From positions 558,001 through 622,000 of the forward strand of contig NZ_CP078091.1 of NCBI RefSeq assembly GCF_025917005.1: a stretch of DNA of 64,000 bases, in the 5' to 3' direction. The stretch is from Porphyrobacter sp. ULC335. Lineage in GTDB: Bacteria > Pseudomonadota > Alphaproteobacteria > Sphingomonadales > Sphingomonadaceae. Position numbers and translations under genes: made by a program. Positions 26,077 through 34,571 of this stretch are shown here, piece after piece (the first letter of the stretch is position 1; each line of letters opens with the position of its first letter). The notes below the pieces were generated by a model. The model was given only the letters and a program-made list of their open reading frames with translations. It did no database searches and was not told where the DNA came from.

Positions 26077-26520
26077 TCAGAACGGCTTGAGGTAAACCAG
26101 CACCACGATCAGCACCAGCAGCAGGCCCGGCACTTCGCCGATCATGCGCAGCTGCTTTTCGGTCAGAGGACGCTCGCCCCGTGCCATCTTCTTGGTCTGG
26201 CCCACCAGCCAGCCGTGATAGCCGGTCATGATCAGCACCAGCGTCAGCTTGGCGTGGAGCCAGCCTTCACTGAACCACCCGCCCGACCAGGCCATCGACA
26301 GCCCCAGCACCCAGACGATGATCATGCTCGGCGTGAGGATGATCGCGCGCAGCTTGCCCATGCGGGTCGCCCACTTGGCCTCCCCCGCAGATTTGGGTTC
26401 ATGGTCGAGCATGTAGATGCACTGGCGCGGCAGCATGAATAGCCCCGCCAGCCAGAACACCATGAAAATCACGTGGCCCGATTTGAGGAACAGGTAAATC
26501 GAGGAGAGCAGTTCTTGCAT
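26077..26520 (-). CDS. hemJ: Protoporphyrinogen IX oxidase HemJ
   Basis: HemJ oxidises protoporphyrinogen IX to protoporphyrin IX, the step before iron or magnesium insertion, in bacteria without HemG or HemY. The 147-residue protein has four hydrophobic segments: about 12-28 (GHVIFMVFWLAGLFMLP), 58-80, 85-103 and 128-146. Conserved features include the early His and the RQCIYMLDHEP stretch. It begins 4 bp after hemE, so the two haem genes are one unit. The old name is UPF0093. Confidence 0.92.
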   Translation of the reverse strand: MQELLSSIYLFLKSGHVIFMVFWLAGLFMLPRQCIYMLDHEPKSAGEAKWATRMGKLRAIILTPSMIIVWVLGLSMAWSGGWFSEGWLHAKLTLVLIMTGYHGWLVGQTKKMARGERPLTEKQLRMIGEVPGLLLVLIVVLVYLKPF

Positions 26521-26524
26521 CAGA

Positions 26525-27541
26525 TCAACCTCTTAGGGCTGCGAGCAGTTCCTCGACGTGCGAAATCGGCGTGAACTGGCCGATCCCATGGCCGAGGTTG
26601 AAGACATGCGGACGATCCTCGAAGGCGGCGATGATGGTCTTGACCCGCGCGGCCACGGCAGGGCCGCCAGCCTCAAGCAACAGCGGATCGAAGTTGCCCT
26701 GCACCGGCATGCCTTGCGGCAGGCTGGCATGGGCCCATGCAGGATCGAGCGTCTCGTCGAGACCCACCGCATCCACGCCCGTCTCGCGGGCATAGGCGGG
26801 CAGCTTCGCGCCCGCGCCCTTGGGGAAGCCGATGACCGGCGTGTCCGGGTGCGTTTCCTTGAGCTTGGCGGTGATCGCGGCATTCGGCGCAATCACCCAC
26901 TTTTCGAACTGGTCGGGCGCAAGACTGCCAGCCCAGCTGTCGAACAGCTGCACCGCTTCTGCGCCCGCATCGATCTGGCCGCGCAGATAGGTCACCGAAA
27001 CATCGATGATCGCATCGATGATCGCCTGCATGTGGGCCGGATCGCGATAGGCGAGCAACCGCGCCGGGCCCTGATCCTTGGAGCCTTCGCCCGCGATCAT
27101 ATAGGTCGCGACCGTCCAGGGGCTCCCCGCAAAGCCCAGCATGGTCACCGCCGGGCCAATCTGCTGGCGGGTCAGGCGCACGGTCTCGTAAACCGGCTCG
27201 AACCGCTCGAAAGCCTGCGTGAACGAGTCGAGTCCAACCTCCAGCAGCGTCGGCGCAAGGTGCGGGCCTTCACCCGCCGCGAAGGTCAGCCCCTGCCCCA
27301 TCGCGTGCGGCACGATCAGGATATCGGAGAACAGGATCGCGCCATCAAACCCGAAGCGCCGGATCGGCTGCACGGTGATTTCAGCCGCCGCCTCACTGTC
27401 GTAAACCAGCTCGAGGAACCCGCCCTTTTCGGCGCGAAGTTCCCGGTATTCAGGAAGATAGCGCCCGGCTTGGCGCATCAGCCAGACGGGGGCAACGTCC
27501 TGACGGACACCTTTGAGCGTATCGAGAAGCGGACCGGGCAT
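26525..27541 (-). CDS. hemE: Uroporphyrinogen decarboxylase
   Basis: HemE removes four carboxyl groups from uroporphyrinogen III to give coproporphyrinogen III in the cytosol. The 338-residue protein has the signature VWLMRQAGRYLPEYR near the start (about 19-33), with the conserved Arg residues, and later SPWTVATYMIAGEGSKD and FDSWAGSLAP. The start ATG at 27541 borders the 324-bp gap proposed as oriC, as in Caulobacter, where hemE flanks the origin. It is followed by hemJ at 4 bp and then rho. GC-rich codon use is like its neighbours. Confidence 0.97.
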   Translation of the reverse strand: MPGPLLDTLKGVRQDVAPVWLMRQAGRYLPEYRELRAEKGGFLELVYDSEAAAEITVQPIRRFGFDGAILFSDILIVPHAMGQGLTFAAGEGPHLAPTLLEVGLDSFTQAFERFEPVYETVRLTRQQIGPAVTMLGFAGSPWTVATYMIAGEGSKDQGPARLLAYRDPAHMQAIIDAIIDVSVTYLRGQIDAGAEAVQLFDSWAGSLAPDQFEKWVIAPNAAITAKLKETHPDTPVIGFPKGAGAKLPAYARETGVDAVGLDETLDPAWAHASLPQGMPVQGNFDPLLLEAGGPAVAARVKTIIAAFEDRPHVFNLGHGIGQFTPISHVEELLAALRG

Positions 27542-27865
27542 AGGGTTCCTTTAGACAAAACAAATCAAATTATAAAAGGATTGATGGAGTCTGTTGGCCC
27601 TGTGGAAAGCGGGAATTACCGGGCCTTGCCGGATTACCCCCACCTCACCTGTCTTCCCAAGCCCCCACCGAATCCGCATGGATTGGACGTCAAGCCAGCT
27701 TTATCCCCACTCTTCACAGACTGTCGACAAAACTTGTCCCATGTGGGCAAATACCCCGAGGAAAAGGCCGGTAGCGGGGAGGAAAATTGCTCCCCAGCTT
27801 GTCCGCTTCCCCCTCCCGTGGTTTATGCCCCCTTCTGTCCACAGGCGCGCCGGGATCAATTGGCA
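27542..27865. other. oriC: Candidate chromosomal replication origin (oriC)
   Basis: This 324-bp stretch between divergent hemE and ppsR holds no gene. In Caulobacter crescentus the origin lies between hemE and the homologous DUF299 gene. An AT-rich tract at 27547-27583 could melt first. DnaA-box-like sites are TTATCCCCA (27701-27709, one mismatch to TTATCCACA), CTGTCCACA (27835-27843), TGTGGAAAG (27601-27609) and TGTGGGCAA (27742-27750), the last three with two mismatches. TCCCCA, a Caulobacter weak-box motif, occurs at 27704 and 27791. GANTC methylation sites are at 27587 and 27670 here, and at 27873 and 27896 just inside ppsR. Nearby genes point away from it on both sides. No TTAA-N7-TTAA CtrA site is seen. 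Confidence 0.72.
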
Positions 27866-28711
27866 ATGAACCGACTCAACCTGCACCTTGTATCGGATTC
27901 GACCGGCGAGACGCTGGAAATGATTGCCAAGGCGGCGCTGGCGCAGTTCGATAACCCGAGCGTGAACCGCCATTTCTGGCCGATGGTGCGGTCCTTGCAG
28001 CATCTCGACCGGATCGTCCCCGATCTCGCCGCGCATCCCGGGCTGGTGTTCTACACGCTGGTGAACCCCGAAACCCGCAAGCGGCTGGAGGAGCATTGCC
28101 GCCATCTCGGCCTGCCCGCGGTGCCGGTGCTCGATCAGGTGACCGCCGCACTGGAAGCGCAGCTCGGCCAGGAAGCGCATGGCCGGCCGGGCCGCCAGCA
28201 CATGATGGACGAGAACTATTTCAAGCGCGTCGATGCCATCCAGTACACCATCGCCCATGATGACGGTCTGGCGCATGAGGATTGGGAGGAAGCCGATATC
28301 CTCCTTGTCGGGGTCTCGCGCTCGTCCAAGACGCCGACCTCGATCTACCTCGCCAATCGCGGCTACAAGGTCGCCAATATTCCGCTGGTGGTGGAAAGCC
28401 CCCCGCCGCAGACACTCTACCGGCTGCGGCACCCGCTGGTGGTCGGGCTGACGACCTCGCCCGAGCGTCTCATCCAGATCCGTCGCAACCGGCTGTTATC
28501 CCTCAACGAAGCGACAGAGACCGCCTATGTCGACAATGACCGCGTCAAGGCCGAGCTGCAATTTGCGCGCCGGATGTTCGGCGACAATGGCTGGCCGGTG
28601 ATCGACGTGACCCGCCGCTCGATCGAGGAAACCGCCGCGGCCATTATCCGCCTGGCGCAGGAGCGCGAGCGCAAGCCGGCGAGCGAAGGCGGGGTGGGTA
28701 AGCCGATATGA
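27866..28711 (+). CDS. ppsR: Pyruvate, phosphate dikinase / PEP synthetase regulatory protein (DUF299)
   Basis: This bifunctional kinase/pyrophosphorylase (DUF299) uses ADP to phosphorylate, and phosphate to reactivate, pyruvate phosphate dikinase or PEP synthetase. The 281-residue protein begins LNLHLVSDSTGETLEMIAKA and has the P-loop-like segment GVSRSSKTPTSIYLANRGYK (about 149-168) and VGLTTSPERLIQIRRNRL. The ATG at 27866 marks the family N-terminus; the frame is open upstream through the proposed origin but has no coding character there. Despite the symbol, it is not the photosynthesis repressor PpsR. It overlaps maf by 4 bp. Confidence 0.94.
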   Translation: MNRLNLHLVSDSTGETLEMIAKAALAQFDNPSVNRHFWPMVRSLQHLDRIVPDLAAHPGLVFYTLVNPETRKRLEEHCRHLGLPAVPVLDQVTAALEAQLGQEAHGRPGRQHMMDENYFKRVDAIQYTIAHDDGLAHEDWEEADILLVGVSRSSKTPTSIYLANRGYKVANIPLVVESPPPQTLYRLRHPLVVGLTTSPERLIQIRRNRLLSLNEATETAYVDNDRVKAELQFARRMFGDNGWPVIDVTRRSIEETAAAIIRLAQERERKPASEGGVGKPI

Positions 28712-29295
28712 CATTGATCCTCGCCAGCAAATCCGCTTCGCGCCGCGCCATGCTCGATGCGGCAGGTGTCACTTACGAAAGCGTCCCCGCCGATATCGAC
28801 GAACGCGCGGTGGAGGCCGGTTTGGCGGGTGCCTCGCCCGCCGAAGTGGCCGAGGCGCTGGCGGTCGCCAAGGCGGCGGCGGTCGCAGCGCTGCATCCGC
28901 AAGCGCTTGTTCTTGGGTCGGATTCTCTGGTGGTCGCTGCCGGACGGCGGTTCGACAAGCCGCGCAGCCGCGAGGAAGCGGGGGAGCATCTGCGGTTCTT
29001 CTCCGGCAAGGTGATGGAGCTCCACAGCGCCGCCGCGCTGGTCAGGGACGCGGGGTGCGAATGGAGCTACGCCAGCATCGCGCGGCTGCATGTGCGCGAA
29101 TTGTCCGACGCATTTATCGAACATTATCTAACGCTTGAATGGCCGGAGATCGGCCACACCGTAGGGGCCTTCCGGATCGAGGGGCCGGGGGTGCAGCTGT
29201 TCGAAGCGATCGAGGGTGACCAGTTCACCGTGCTCGGGATGCCGCTGCTTCCCCTGCTCGGCGCGCTGCGCGAGGAAGGGGTGCTGATCGCATGA
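28708..29295 (+). CDS. maf: Maf-like nucleoside triphosphate pyrophosphatase
   Basis: Maf proteins hydrolyse dTTP/UTP or modified nucleotides to monophosphates, a house-cleaning role, and some affect septation. The 195-residue protein starts LILASKSASRRAMLDAAGV with the SxSxRR binding motif at about 6-12; VLGSDSLVV carries the central Asp and HTVGAFRIEGPGVQLFEAIEG the C-terminal part. It lies in the four-gene overlap series ppsR-maf-aroE-coaE, each pair sharing ATGA. Which substrate class it prefers cannot be told. Confidence 0.94.
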   Translation: MTLILASKSASRRAMLDAAGVTYESVPADIDERAVEAGLAGASPAEVAEALAVAKAAAVAALHPQALVLGSDSLVVAAGRRFDKPRSREEAGEHLRFFSGKVMELHSAAALVRDAGCEWSYASIARLHVRELSDAFIEHYLTLEWPEIGHTVGAFRIEGPGVQLFEAIEGDQFTVLGMPLLPLLGALREEGVLIA

Positions 29296-30149
29296 CCATC
29301 CCCTATGCCGAGGTGATCGGCGATCCGATCGCGCAGTCCAAATCCCCGAAAATCCACGGTTTCTGGCTCGGGAAGCTGGGGATCGAGGCTGATTACCGCG
29401 CGGCGCATGTGCGACCCGACCAACTTGCCGACTATCTGGCCGAACGCCGGCAGGACCCGCTGTGGCGCGGGTGCAATGTCACCATGCCGCACAAGCAGGC
29501 GGTGATGCCGCATCTCGACCGGATCGACTCCGCTGCCGGTGCGATAGGGGCGGTGAACACGGTGCTGAAGGGGGTCGAGAGCGGGCTAGCGGGTACCAAC
29601 ACCGATGCAAGCGGGTTTCTGGAGCCGCTCAAAGCCGATCTGGCAGAGACGCACTATTACCGCATGGCCCGGATCATCGGCACCGGCGGCGCGGCGCGGG
29701 CGATTATCACCGCGCTGGCCGACAAGGGCTTCACGCTGGTGGTCGCGGGCCGCGATCCGGACAAGGCGCGCGCCCTGCTCGATGAGCTCGCACCCAAGGG
29801 GGAGCACCACGCCATCCACCTGTCGCACTTCGCCGACCCGACCGATTTTGCCTTCGATGACCGCGAGGGGTGCCTCGATCTGGTGATCAACGCCTCCAGC
29901 CTCGGGATGCAGGGGCAGCCGCCGCTCGCCTTCGACTGGAGCCATGCCCCGCCCGGCAGCATCGCCTATGACATCGTCACCGCGCCGCTTGATACGCCCT
30001 TCCTTGAAGGTGCGCGGGCCAAAGGACACCGCACTATCGACGGGCTCTCGATGCTGATCGGGCAGGCGGCGGTCGCCTTCGAGAGGTTCTTCGGTGCAGC
30101 CACGCCGCGCGAACATGATGCCGAATTGCGGGCGCTGCTAACATCATGA
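29292..30149 (+). CDS. aroE: Shikimate dehydrogenase
   Basis: AroE reduces 3-dehydroshikimate to shikimate with NADPH in aromatic amino acid synthesis. The 285-residue protein has the substrate site SKSPKIHGFW (Ser16, Ser18), NVTMPHK with catalytic Lys68, NTDASGF with Asp105, the nucleotide loop IGTGGAARAI (G-x-GGAxxA) and the closing DGLSMLIGQAAVAFERF. It overlaps maf and coaE by 4 bp each. Its length is typical. Confidence 0.97.
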   Translation: MTIPYAEVIGDPIAQSKSPKIHGFWLGKLGIEADYRAAHVRPDQLADYLAERRQDPLWRGCNVTMPHKQAVMPHLDRIDSAAGAIGAVNTVLKGVESGLAGTNTDASGFLEPLKADLAETHYYRMARIIGTGGAARAIITALADKGFTLVVAGRDPDKARALLDELAPKGEHHAIHLSHFADPTDFAFDDREGCLDLVINASSLGMQGQPPLAFDWSHAPPGSIAYDIVTAPLDTPFLEGARAKGHRTIDGLSMLIGQAAVAFERFFGAATPREHDAELRALLTS

Positions 30150-30730
30150 CCCGCCCGAAAATCATCGGCCTCACCGGCAGCATCGGCATGGGCAAATCGA
30201 CCGTCGCTGCGATGTTTGCCGAGGCCGGCATTCCGGTGTTCGACGCCGATGCCGCAGTGCGAGCGATGCAGGGGCCAGGCGGCGAACTTGTCCCCGCGAT
30301 CGAGGCCGCCTTCCCCGGATCGACCGGCCCCGAAGGTGTCGACCGTGACCGGCTCGGCCATCAGGTCTTCGGCGACAAGGAGGCCCTCGCCCGGCTCGAA
30401 GCCATCGTCCACCCCGCCGTGGCGGCGAAACGCGCAGGCTTTCTCGCCGAACATCACGACAAGCCCGCCGTGGTGTTCGACATCCCGCTTTTGTTCGAAC
30501 GCGGCGGGCACGAGTCGGTCGACACCATCGTCGTCGTCTCCGCGCCCGAGCATGTCCAGCGCGCCCGTGTGCTCGCTCGTCCGGGCATGACCCCGCAGAA
30601 ATTCGAGCATATTTTCGGCCTGCAGCTTCACGACACGCACAAGCGCGACCGCGCCCACCACGTGATCGACACCGGCACCAGCCTCGAAGAAACCCGCGCG
30701 CAGGTGGCAGCCCTTATTGCTGCACTTTGA
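30146..30730 (+). CDS. coaE: Dephospho-CoA kinase
   Basis: CoaE phosphorylates the ribose 3'-hydroxyl of dephospho-CoA, the final step of coenzyme A synthesis. The 194-residue protein has the P-loop GLTGSIGMGKST at 8-19, FDADAAVRAM, the VVFDIPLLFE Walker-B-like strand with the substrate Asp, and a C-terminal helix. The start overlaps aroE by 4 bp; dnaQ begins 49 bp later. The gene pair coaE-dnaQ next to aroE is common in alphaproteobacteria. Confidence 0.96.
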   Translation: MTRPKIIGLTGSIGMGKSTVAAMFAEAGIPVFDADAAVRAMQGPGGELVPAIEAAFPGSTGPEGVDRDRLGHQVFGDKEALARLEAIVHPAVAAKRAGFLAEHHDKPAVVFDIPLLFERGGHESVDTIVVVSAPEHVQRARVLARPGMTPQKFEHIFGLQLHDTHKRDRAHHVIDTGTSLEETRAQVAALIAAL

Positions 30731-30779
30731 TTGCAAGCAGGCCTTGCAAGTCCTGCCGCATGGGAGGATAGTCCGGCAA

Positions 30780-31496
30780 ATGGCGCTTCAGACACGCGAA
30801 GTCATCTTCGACACCGAAACCACCGGACTCGATCCCAAGACGGGAGACCGCATGGTGGAAATCGGCTGCATCGAAATGATTGGCCGGGTGGAAACGGGCC
30901 GCAGCTTCCACGCTTATTTCAATCCCGATCGCGATATGCCGGTCGAGGCCGAGCGGGTCCACGGACTCAGCGCCGCCTTCCTTGCCACCAAGCCGCGCTT
31001 TGCCGAACTGGCGGACGATCTGCTCGACTTCCTCGGCGATTCCGATCTCGTCGCGCACAATGCCGGGTTCGATTTCGGCTTTCTCAACAACGAGCTTGAA
31101 CTGGCGGGCCGCGCGCCGATCAGCATGGAGCGGATGGTCGACACCGTCGCCATCGCCCGCAAGAAACACCCCGGCGCAAAACTGTCGCTGGACGCACTTT
31201 GCACCCGTTACGGTATCGACCGCAGCCACCGCGTAAAGCACGGCGCGCTGCTCGATGCCGAGCTGCTCGCGCAGGTCTATGTCGAACTGACGGGCGGGCG
31301 GCAGATCGGTCTGGGGCTGGTCGATGCACCGGCAGACAATGCGGATCTCGCCCACCCCACCCCCAATGCGCCCTGGCACCGTCCGGCAACGGACAAGCCC
31401 CGGCGCGAACCTCGCCCCCATGTTGCCAGCCAGGAGGAGCTGGAACGCCACCGCGAATTCATCGCAGGGATAGCCAACGCAATCTGGTCCCGTTGA
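30780..31496 (+). CDS. dnaQ: DNA polymerase III epsilon subunit (3'-5' proofreading exonuclease)
   Basis: DnaQ is the editing exonuclease of the replicative polymerase. The 238-residue protein has Exo I DTETTGLD (Asp11, Glu13), Exo II around HNAGFDFGFLNNEL and Exo III HGALLDAELLAQVY, so all acidic ligands are present and the motif pattern is DEDDh. A Pro-rich linker leads to a C-terminal helix (EELERHREFIAGI) that should hold the polymerase alpha subunit. The ATG at 30780 is chosen; an earlier in-frame start at 30717 would overlap coaE and add a non-family extension. Confidence 0.96.
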   Translation: MALQTREVIFDTETTGLDPKTGDRMVEIGCIEMIGRVETGRSFHAYFNPDRDMPVEAERVHGLSAAFLATKPRFAELADDLLDFLGDSDLVAHNAGFDFGFLNNELELAGRAPISMERMVDTVAIARKKHPGAKLSLDALCTRYGIDRSHRVKHGALLDAELLAQVYVELTGGRQIGLGLVDAPADNADLAHPTPNAPWHRPATDKPRREPRPHVASQEELERHREFIAGIANAIWSR

Positions 31497-31571
31497 CCAC
31501 GTCAACCGAACCCGGGCGCACGGCCATTCCTCATACTGGGATCCTCATCAGCGACGGGAGGACTAAACTAC

Positions 31572-32138
31572 ATGGATATTCGGATTTCTGGCCACCAGAT
31601 GGACACCGGCAGCGCGCTTCAGGCGCATGCATCTGACCGGTTGGGCGCAATCGTCGACAAGTATTTCGACCGCGCCCTTTCGTCGCACGTGACCTTCGGC
31701 AAGGCCCCTGCCGGCGCCTTTACCTGCGATATCATCACCCATGTGATGCAGGGATTGATCCTCAAGGCGCAAGGCTCCGCGCAGGACGCGCACTTTGCCT
31801 TCGATGATGCGGTCGCCAAGATCGAAAAGCAGCTGCGCCGCTACAAGCGCCGCCTGACCGACCGCCATCAGCAGGCCGATCATGCGCGCGGCGAGGAAGA
31901 GGCGGCCTACACGATCTTCGCCGTCGAAGAGGACCAGGAAGAGGAAATCGTCGCCGACGCACCGCTGGTGATCGCCGAGACCCGCGTCGACATTCCCACC
32001 GCCAGCGTCGCCGATGCGGTGATGATGATGGACCTCAGGAACACCACCGCGCTGTTCTTCAAAAACGCTGGCACCGGGCGGCATAATATGGTCTACAGGC
32101 GTGCCGATGGCTCGATCGGATGGGTCGAGCCGAGATAG
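31572..32138 (+). CDS. hpf: Ribosome hibernation promoting factor, long form
   Basis: Long HPF dimerises 70S ribosomes into inactive 100S particles in stationary phase. The 188-residue protein has the N-terminal ribosome-binding S30AE domain (1-105; MDIRISGHQMDTG, FDDAVAKIEKQLRRYKRRL), an acidic linker (VEEDQEEEIVADA) and the C-terminal dimerisation domain (SVADAVMMMDLRNTTALFFKNA). The ribosome site GGGAGGAC precedes the ATG. ptsN follows after a 173-bp gap, as in many proteobacteria. Confidence 0.96.
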   Translation: MDIRISGHQMDTGSALQAHASDRLGAIVDKYFDRALSSHVTFGKAPAGAFTCDIITHVMQGLILKAQGSAQDAHFAFDDAVAKIEKQLRRYKRRLTDRHQQADHARGEEEAAYTIFAVEEDQEEEIVADAPLVIAETRVDIPTASVADAVMMMDLRNTTALFFKNAGTGRHNMVYRRADGSIGWVEPR

Positions 32139-32311
32139 GGCACAGATCTGCCCTTGCCGTAAGGGAATTCCTTGCGGCGGGGGCCCGATCCGAAAGCTCA
32201 GGCGGCGGTAGCAGGAGGGGCTCCGCCCCGGCCCCGATCTGCTCCCCAACGGGGACGACCGGACCGGATCATCGCCAGACGGGCGCACATTCAATCGGGA
32301 TCATTATCACA

Positions 32312-32773
32312 ATGGACGTCAACCTCGCTCTCTCACCGCAGGCGATCGCGTTCGCCCGGCTGGATACCAAGCCGAAGGTTCTGGCGCGCACCGCGCAGCT
32401 GCTCAGCACCGCTTACGGGCTGGACGAGAGTGAAGTGCTGGAAAATCTCGAAGCGCGCGAGGCGCTGGGGAGCACCGGCTTCGGGCGCGGCGTCGCCATC
32501 CCGCACTGCCGCAGCAAGGATGTCCGCCGTCCCAGCCTCGCGCTGATCCGGCTGGAAACCCCCATCGATTTTGCCGCTGCCGATGCGCGGCCGGTAACGC
32601 TGGTGTGCGGCCTTGTCTCGCCGGAGAATGCCGGGGCGACCCACCTCCACGCTCTCGCCGCAATTTCGCGCCTGACGCGTGACGAGACGACGTTGCAGAT
32701 GCTCGCCGATGCGCCCGATGCCGAGGCGGTCTATGCGCTGCTGACCAACCAGTTCCTGCGCACCGCGGCCTGA
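32312..32773 (+). CDS. ptsN: PTS IIA-like nitrogen regulatory protein (EIIA-Ntr)
   Basis: EIIA-Ntr is the final phosphate acceptor of the nitrogen PTS chain and regulates processes such as potassium transport by its phosphorylation state. The 153-residue protein has the active-site His65 in GRGVAIPHCRS. The domain spans the whole length (YGLDESEVLENLEAREALGSTGFGRG; LVSPENAGATHLHALAAISRL). ATG 32312 begins the family N-terminus. The leader from hpf holds a GGGGCTCCGCCCC hairpin but no gene. Confidence 0.94.
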   Translation: MDVNLALSPQAIAFARLDTKPKVLARTAQLLSTAYGLDESEVLENLEAREALGSTGFGRGVAIPHCRSKDVRRPSLALIRLETPIDFAAADARPVTLVCGLVSPENAGATHLHALAAISRLTRDETTLQMLADAPDAEAVYALLTNQFLRTAA

Positions 32774-32789
32774 CCCGATCTGAACAGCA

Positions 32790-33290
32790 ATGCCTGCAAG
32801 TGATGAATTTGCTTCGGCCGGCGTGCCGGAAACCGGGGCTCAGCAGCACTACCGCGCGCTGGAGCGGCTCTATTCCTCCGCGCCGGTCAACGCCAAGTTT
32901 GCCAGCACGCTGCATATCCCGGGCGAGGGGCAATCGCGCCTGACCTTCACAGTCACGCCGGAAGATTACCACGCGGCAGGGGCGGCGCACGGGACCATCT
33001 ATTTCAAGATGCTCGACGATGCGGCTTTCTATGCCGCCAACTCGCTGGTGACTGACCGTTTCCTGCTGACCACCAGCTTCAACCTGTTCTTCAGCAAGCC
33101 GGTGCGCGCCGGAACCGTTACCGCCGAAGGGCGCTGGGTGAGCGGCCGCCGCCGCGTGTTCGTCGCCGAAGCGCGGCTGGTCGATAGCGAGGGCGACGAA
33201 ATCGGGCGCGGCACGGGCACCTTCATGCGCTCGCGGATCGCCTTGTCGAGCTTGCCGGGTTACGCTGCGGACGGGCCTTCGGGCCTCTGA
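32790..33290 (+). CDS. Hotdog-fold thioesterase (PaaI-like)
   Basis: This 166-residue protein has the hotdog signature: a helix containing HGTIYFKMLDDAAFYAANSL followed by four strands (LLTTSFNLFFSKPVRAGTVTAEGRWVSGRRR, VAEARLVDSEGDEIGRGTGTFM). Such enzymes usually hydrolyse acyl-CoA thioesters. The position of the central Asp (MLDDAAF) fits the PaaI group. The substrate is unknown. It follows ptsN by 16 bp and precedes the DUF1491 gene by 2 bp, so the three may be co-transcribed. Confidence 0.85.
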   Translation: MPASDEFASAGVPETGAQQHYRALERLYSSAPVNAKFASTLHIPGEGQSRLTFTVTPEDYHAAGAAHGTIYFKMLDDAAFYAANSLVTDRFLLTTSFNLFFSKPVRAGTVTAEGRWVSGRRRVFVAEARLVDSEGDEIGRGTGTFMRSRIALSSLPGYAADGPSGL

Positions 33291-33292
33291 TC

Positions 33293-33634
33293 GTGGAAGG
33301 CAGGCTCCCAGCGCATATCGAGGCGAGCGGGATTCTTCGCCTGGCCGAGTCCCGGGGTGGCTTTGCCACGGTGCTGGCCAAGGGCGAGCATGATGCCGGG
33401 ACGATCCTCCTCGTAACCCTGTGTCGCGGCAGGGATGGTGTCCTGTACGAAAGGATGCCGCAACTTGACGGATCGCGTAAGTTTATTGCGGCAAAGCGGG
33501 AAAACCCTGAGAATCCTCAGGAATTTTCCGAATATCTGGCCAGAAGACGCCATCAAGACAGTGATATGTGGCTAATCGAGGTGGATATCGCGGATCCTGA
33601 ACGGTTCGTCGCGCAGCTCGACGAATTGCGTTGA
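33293..33634 (+). CDS. DUF1491 family protein
   Basis: This 113-residue protein begins with GTG (VEGRLPAHIEASGILRLAES). It contains TILLVTLCRGRDGVLYERMPQLDG and a closing DMWLIEVDIADPERFVAQL. DUF1491 is restricted mainly to alphaproteobacteria and has no known function. No membrane segment or catalytic motif is visible. The start lies 2 bp after the hotdog gene stop. Confidence 0.87.
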   Translation: MEGRLPAHIEASGILRLAESRGGFATVLAKGEHDAGTILLVTLCRGRDGVLYERMPQLDGSRKFIAAKRENPENPQEFSEYLARRRHQDSDMWLIEVDIADPERFVAQLDELR

Positions 33635-33829
33635 CGTAAACGGCAGGCGCCGTCAGAGGCCCGCTCCAATTCCTCGCGCAGGCTGGCAGGGCGGCAATTC
33701 GGCCGTATCGACCAGCACGCAGACGGGGAGCGGCCGGCAGGCTTCTTCGAACCCCCCACATCCTTCAAACGGTCTGGAAAAGGTTCTCGCCTGCGTCTGT
33801 GCGCGCTCACCGCCCGATTTGTAGAATTC

Positions 33830-34480
33830 ATGAGTCGCAAGACCACCACGATTGCTGCGATCGCCGCTGTGGCGTTCGCAACCACGATGTTTCCGAGCGG
33901 CCGTAACGCCGCCGCGCTGGCGCAAGCCGCGACTGACCAGCTCACCGCCCCCGTTACGGTCGATGCGCCCGAGTTGGTCCCCGATTCCATCACCTATATC
34001 GCGCAGGAAGTGGTCCAGCCGCTTGCTGACGCAACGCCTGCGGCCGCAACGCTGACCGAAGCCGGATCGCTGTCCGAGCTGGTTGGCATGGTCGACACTG
34101 ATGCTGCGTTGGACGAACAGATGCGCTGCCTTGCCGGTGCCGTATATTTCGAAGCGCGCGGCGAACCGCTGGCCGGCCAGCTGGCTGTGGCGCAGGTCAT
34201 CATCAACCGCACCGAGGACGGCCGCTTCCCCCGCTCCTATTGCGGTGTGGTCGCCCAGCCGGGCCAGTTCTCCTTCATGCGTGGCCGGCACATGCCGCAG
34301 GTGCGCGAAGGATCAGCCGCCTGGAACCGCGCCGTCGCCGTCGCGCAGATCGCGCACAAGGGCCTGTGGGAATCCGAAGCGGGCAATGCGGTGTTCTTCC
34401 ACGCCCGCTACGTGCGTCCGGGCTGGAGCCACACCAAAACGCGGCTCGCCCAGATCGACACGCATATCTTTTATAGGTGA
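33830..34480 (+). CDS. Cell wall hydrolase, SleB family
   Basis: This 216-residue exported protein has a hydrophobic N-terminal signal (TTIAAIAAVAFATTMF) and a C-terminal hydrolase_2 (SleB) domain from about residue 100. The domain contains MRCLAGAVYFEARGEPLAGQ with the catalytic Glu, AQVIINR, GQFSFM and ending FFHARYVRPGWSHTKTRL. Members cleave peptidoglycan glycan strands as lytic transglycosylases or muramidases. Non-spore-forming alphaproteobacteria carry these for wall remodelling. The 195-bp region upstream shows no gene; a promoter there cannot be fixed by eye. Confidence 0.92.
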   Translation: MSRKTTTIAAIAAVAFATTMFPSGRNAAALAQAATDQLTAPVTVDAPELVPDSITYIAQEVVQPLADATPAAATLTEAGSLSELVGMVDTDAALDEQMRCLAGAVYFEARGEPLAGQLAVAQVIINRTEDGRFPRSYCGVVAQPGQFSFMRGRHMPQVREGSAAWNRAVAVAQIAHKGLWESEAGNAVFFHARYVRPGWSHTKTRLAQIDTHIFYR

Positions 34481-34486
34481 TCCTCG

Positions 34487-34551
34487 CCGCTTTTCGCCCT
34501 GACGGGCGAGCGGCTGCGGGCGGGCGGTCGCCCTTGCGGCCCTGCGGGCCG
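34487..34551. repeat. Two hairpins between convergent genes
   Basis: The 91-bp gap between sleB (+) and xth (-) contains a hairpin CCGCT..CGCCC-TGAC-GGGCG-AGCGG (34487-34513) and a second, CGGCCC-TGC-GGGCCG (34537-34551). Neither has a clear T-run, so they may act as a REP-like element or a weak bidirectional terminator. Confidence 0.45.
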
Positions 34552-34571
34552 GTCAGCGCAATAAGGCTGGA

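Noticed and set aside
33635..33829. Possible small gene upstream of sleB
   Set aside because: No frame has a start with a ribosome site and a sensible protein in this 195-bp gap.
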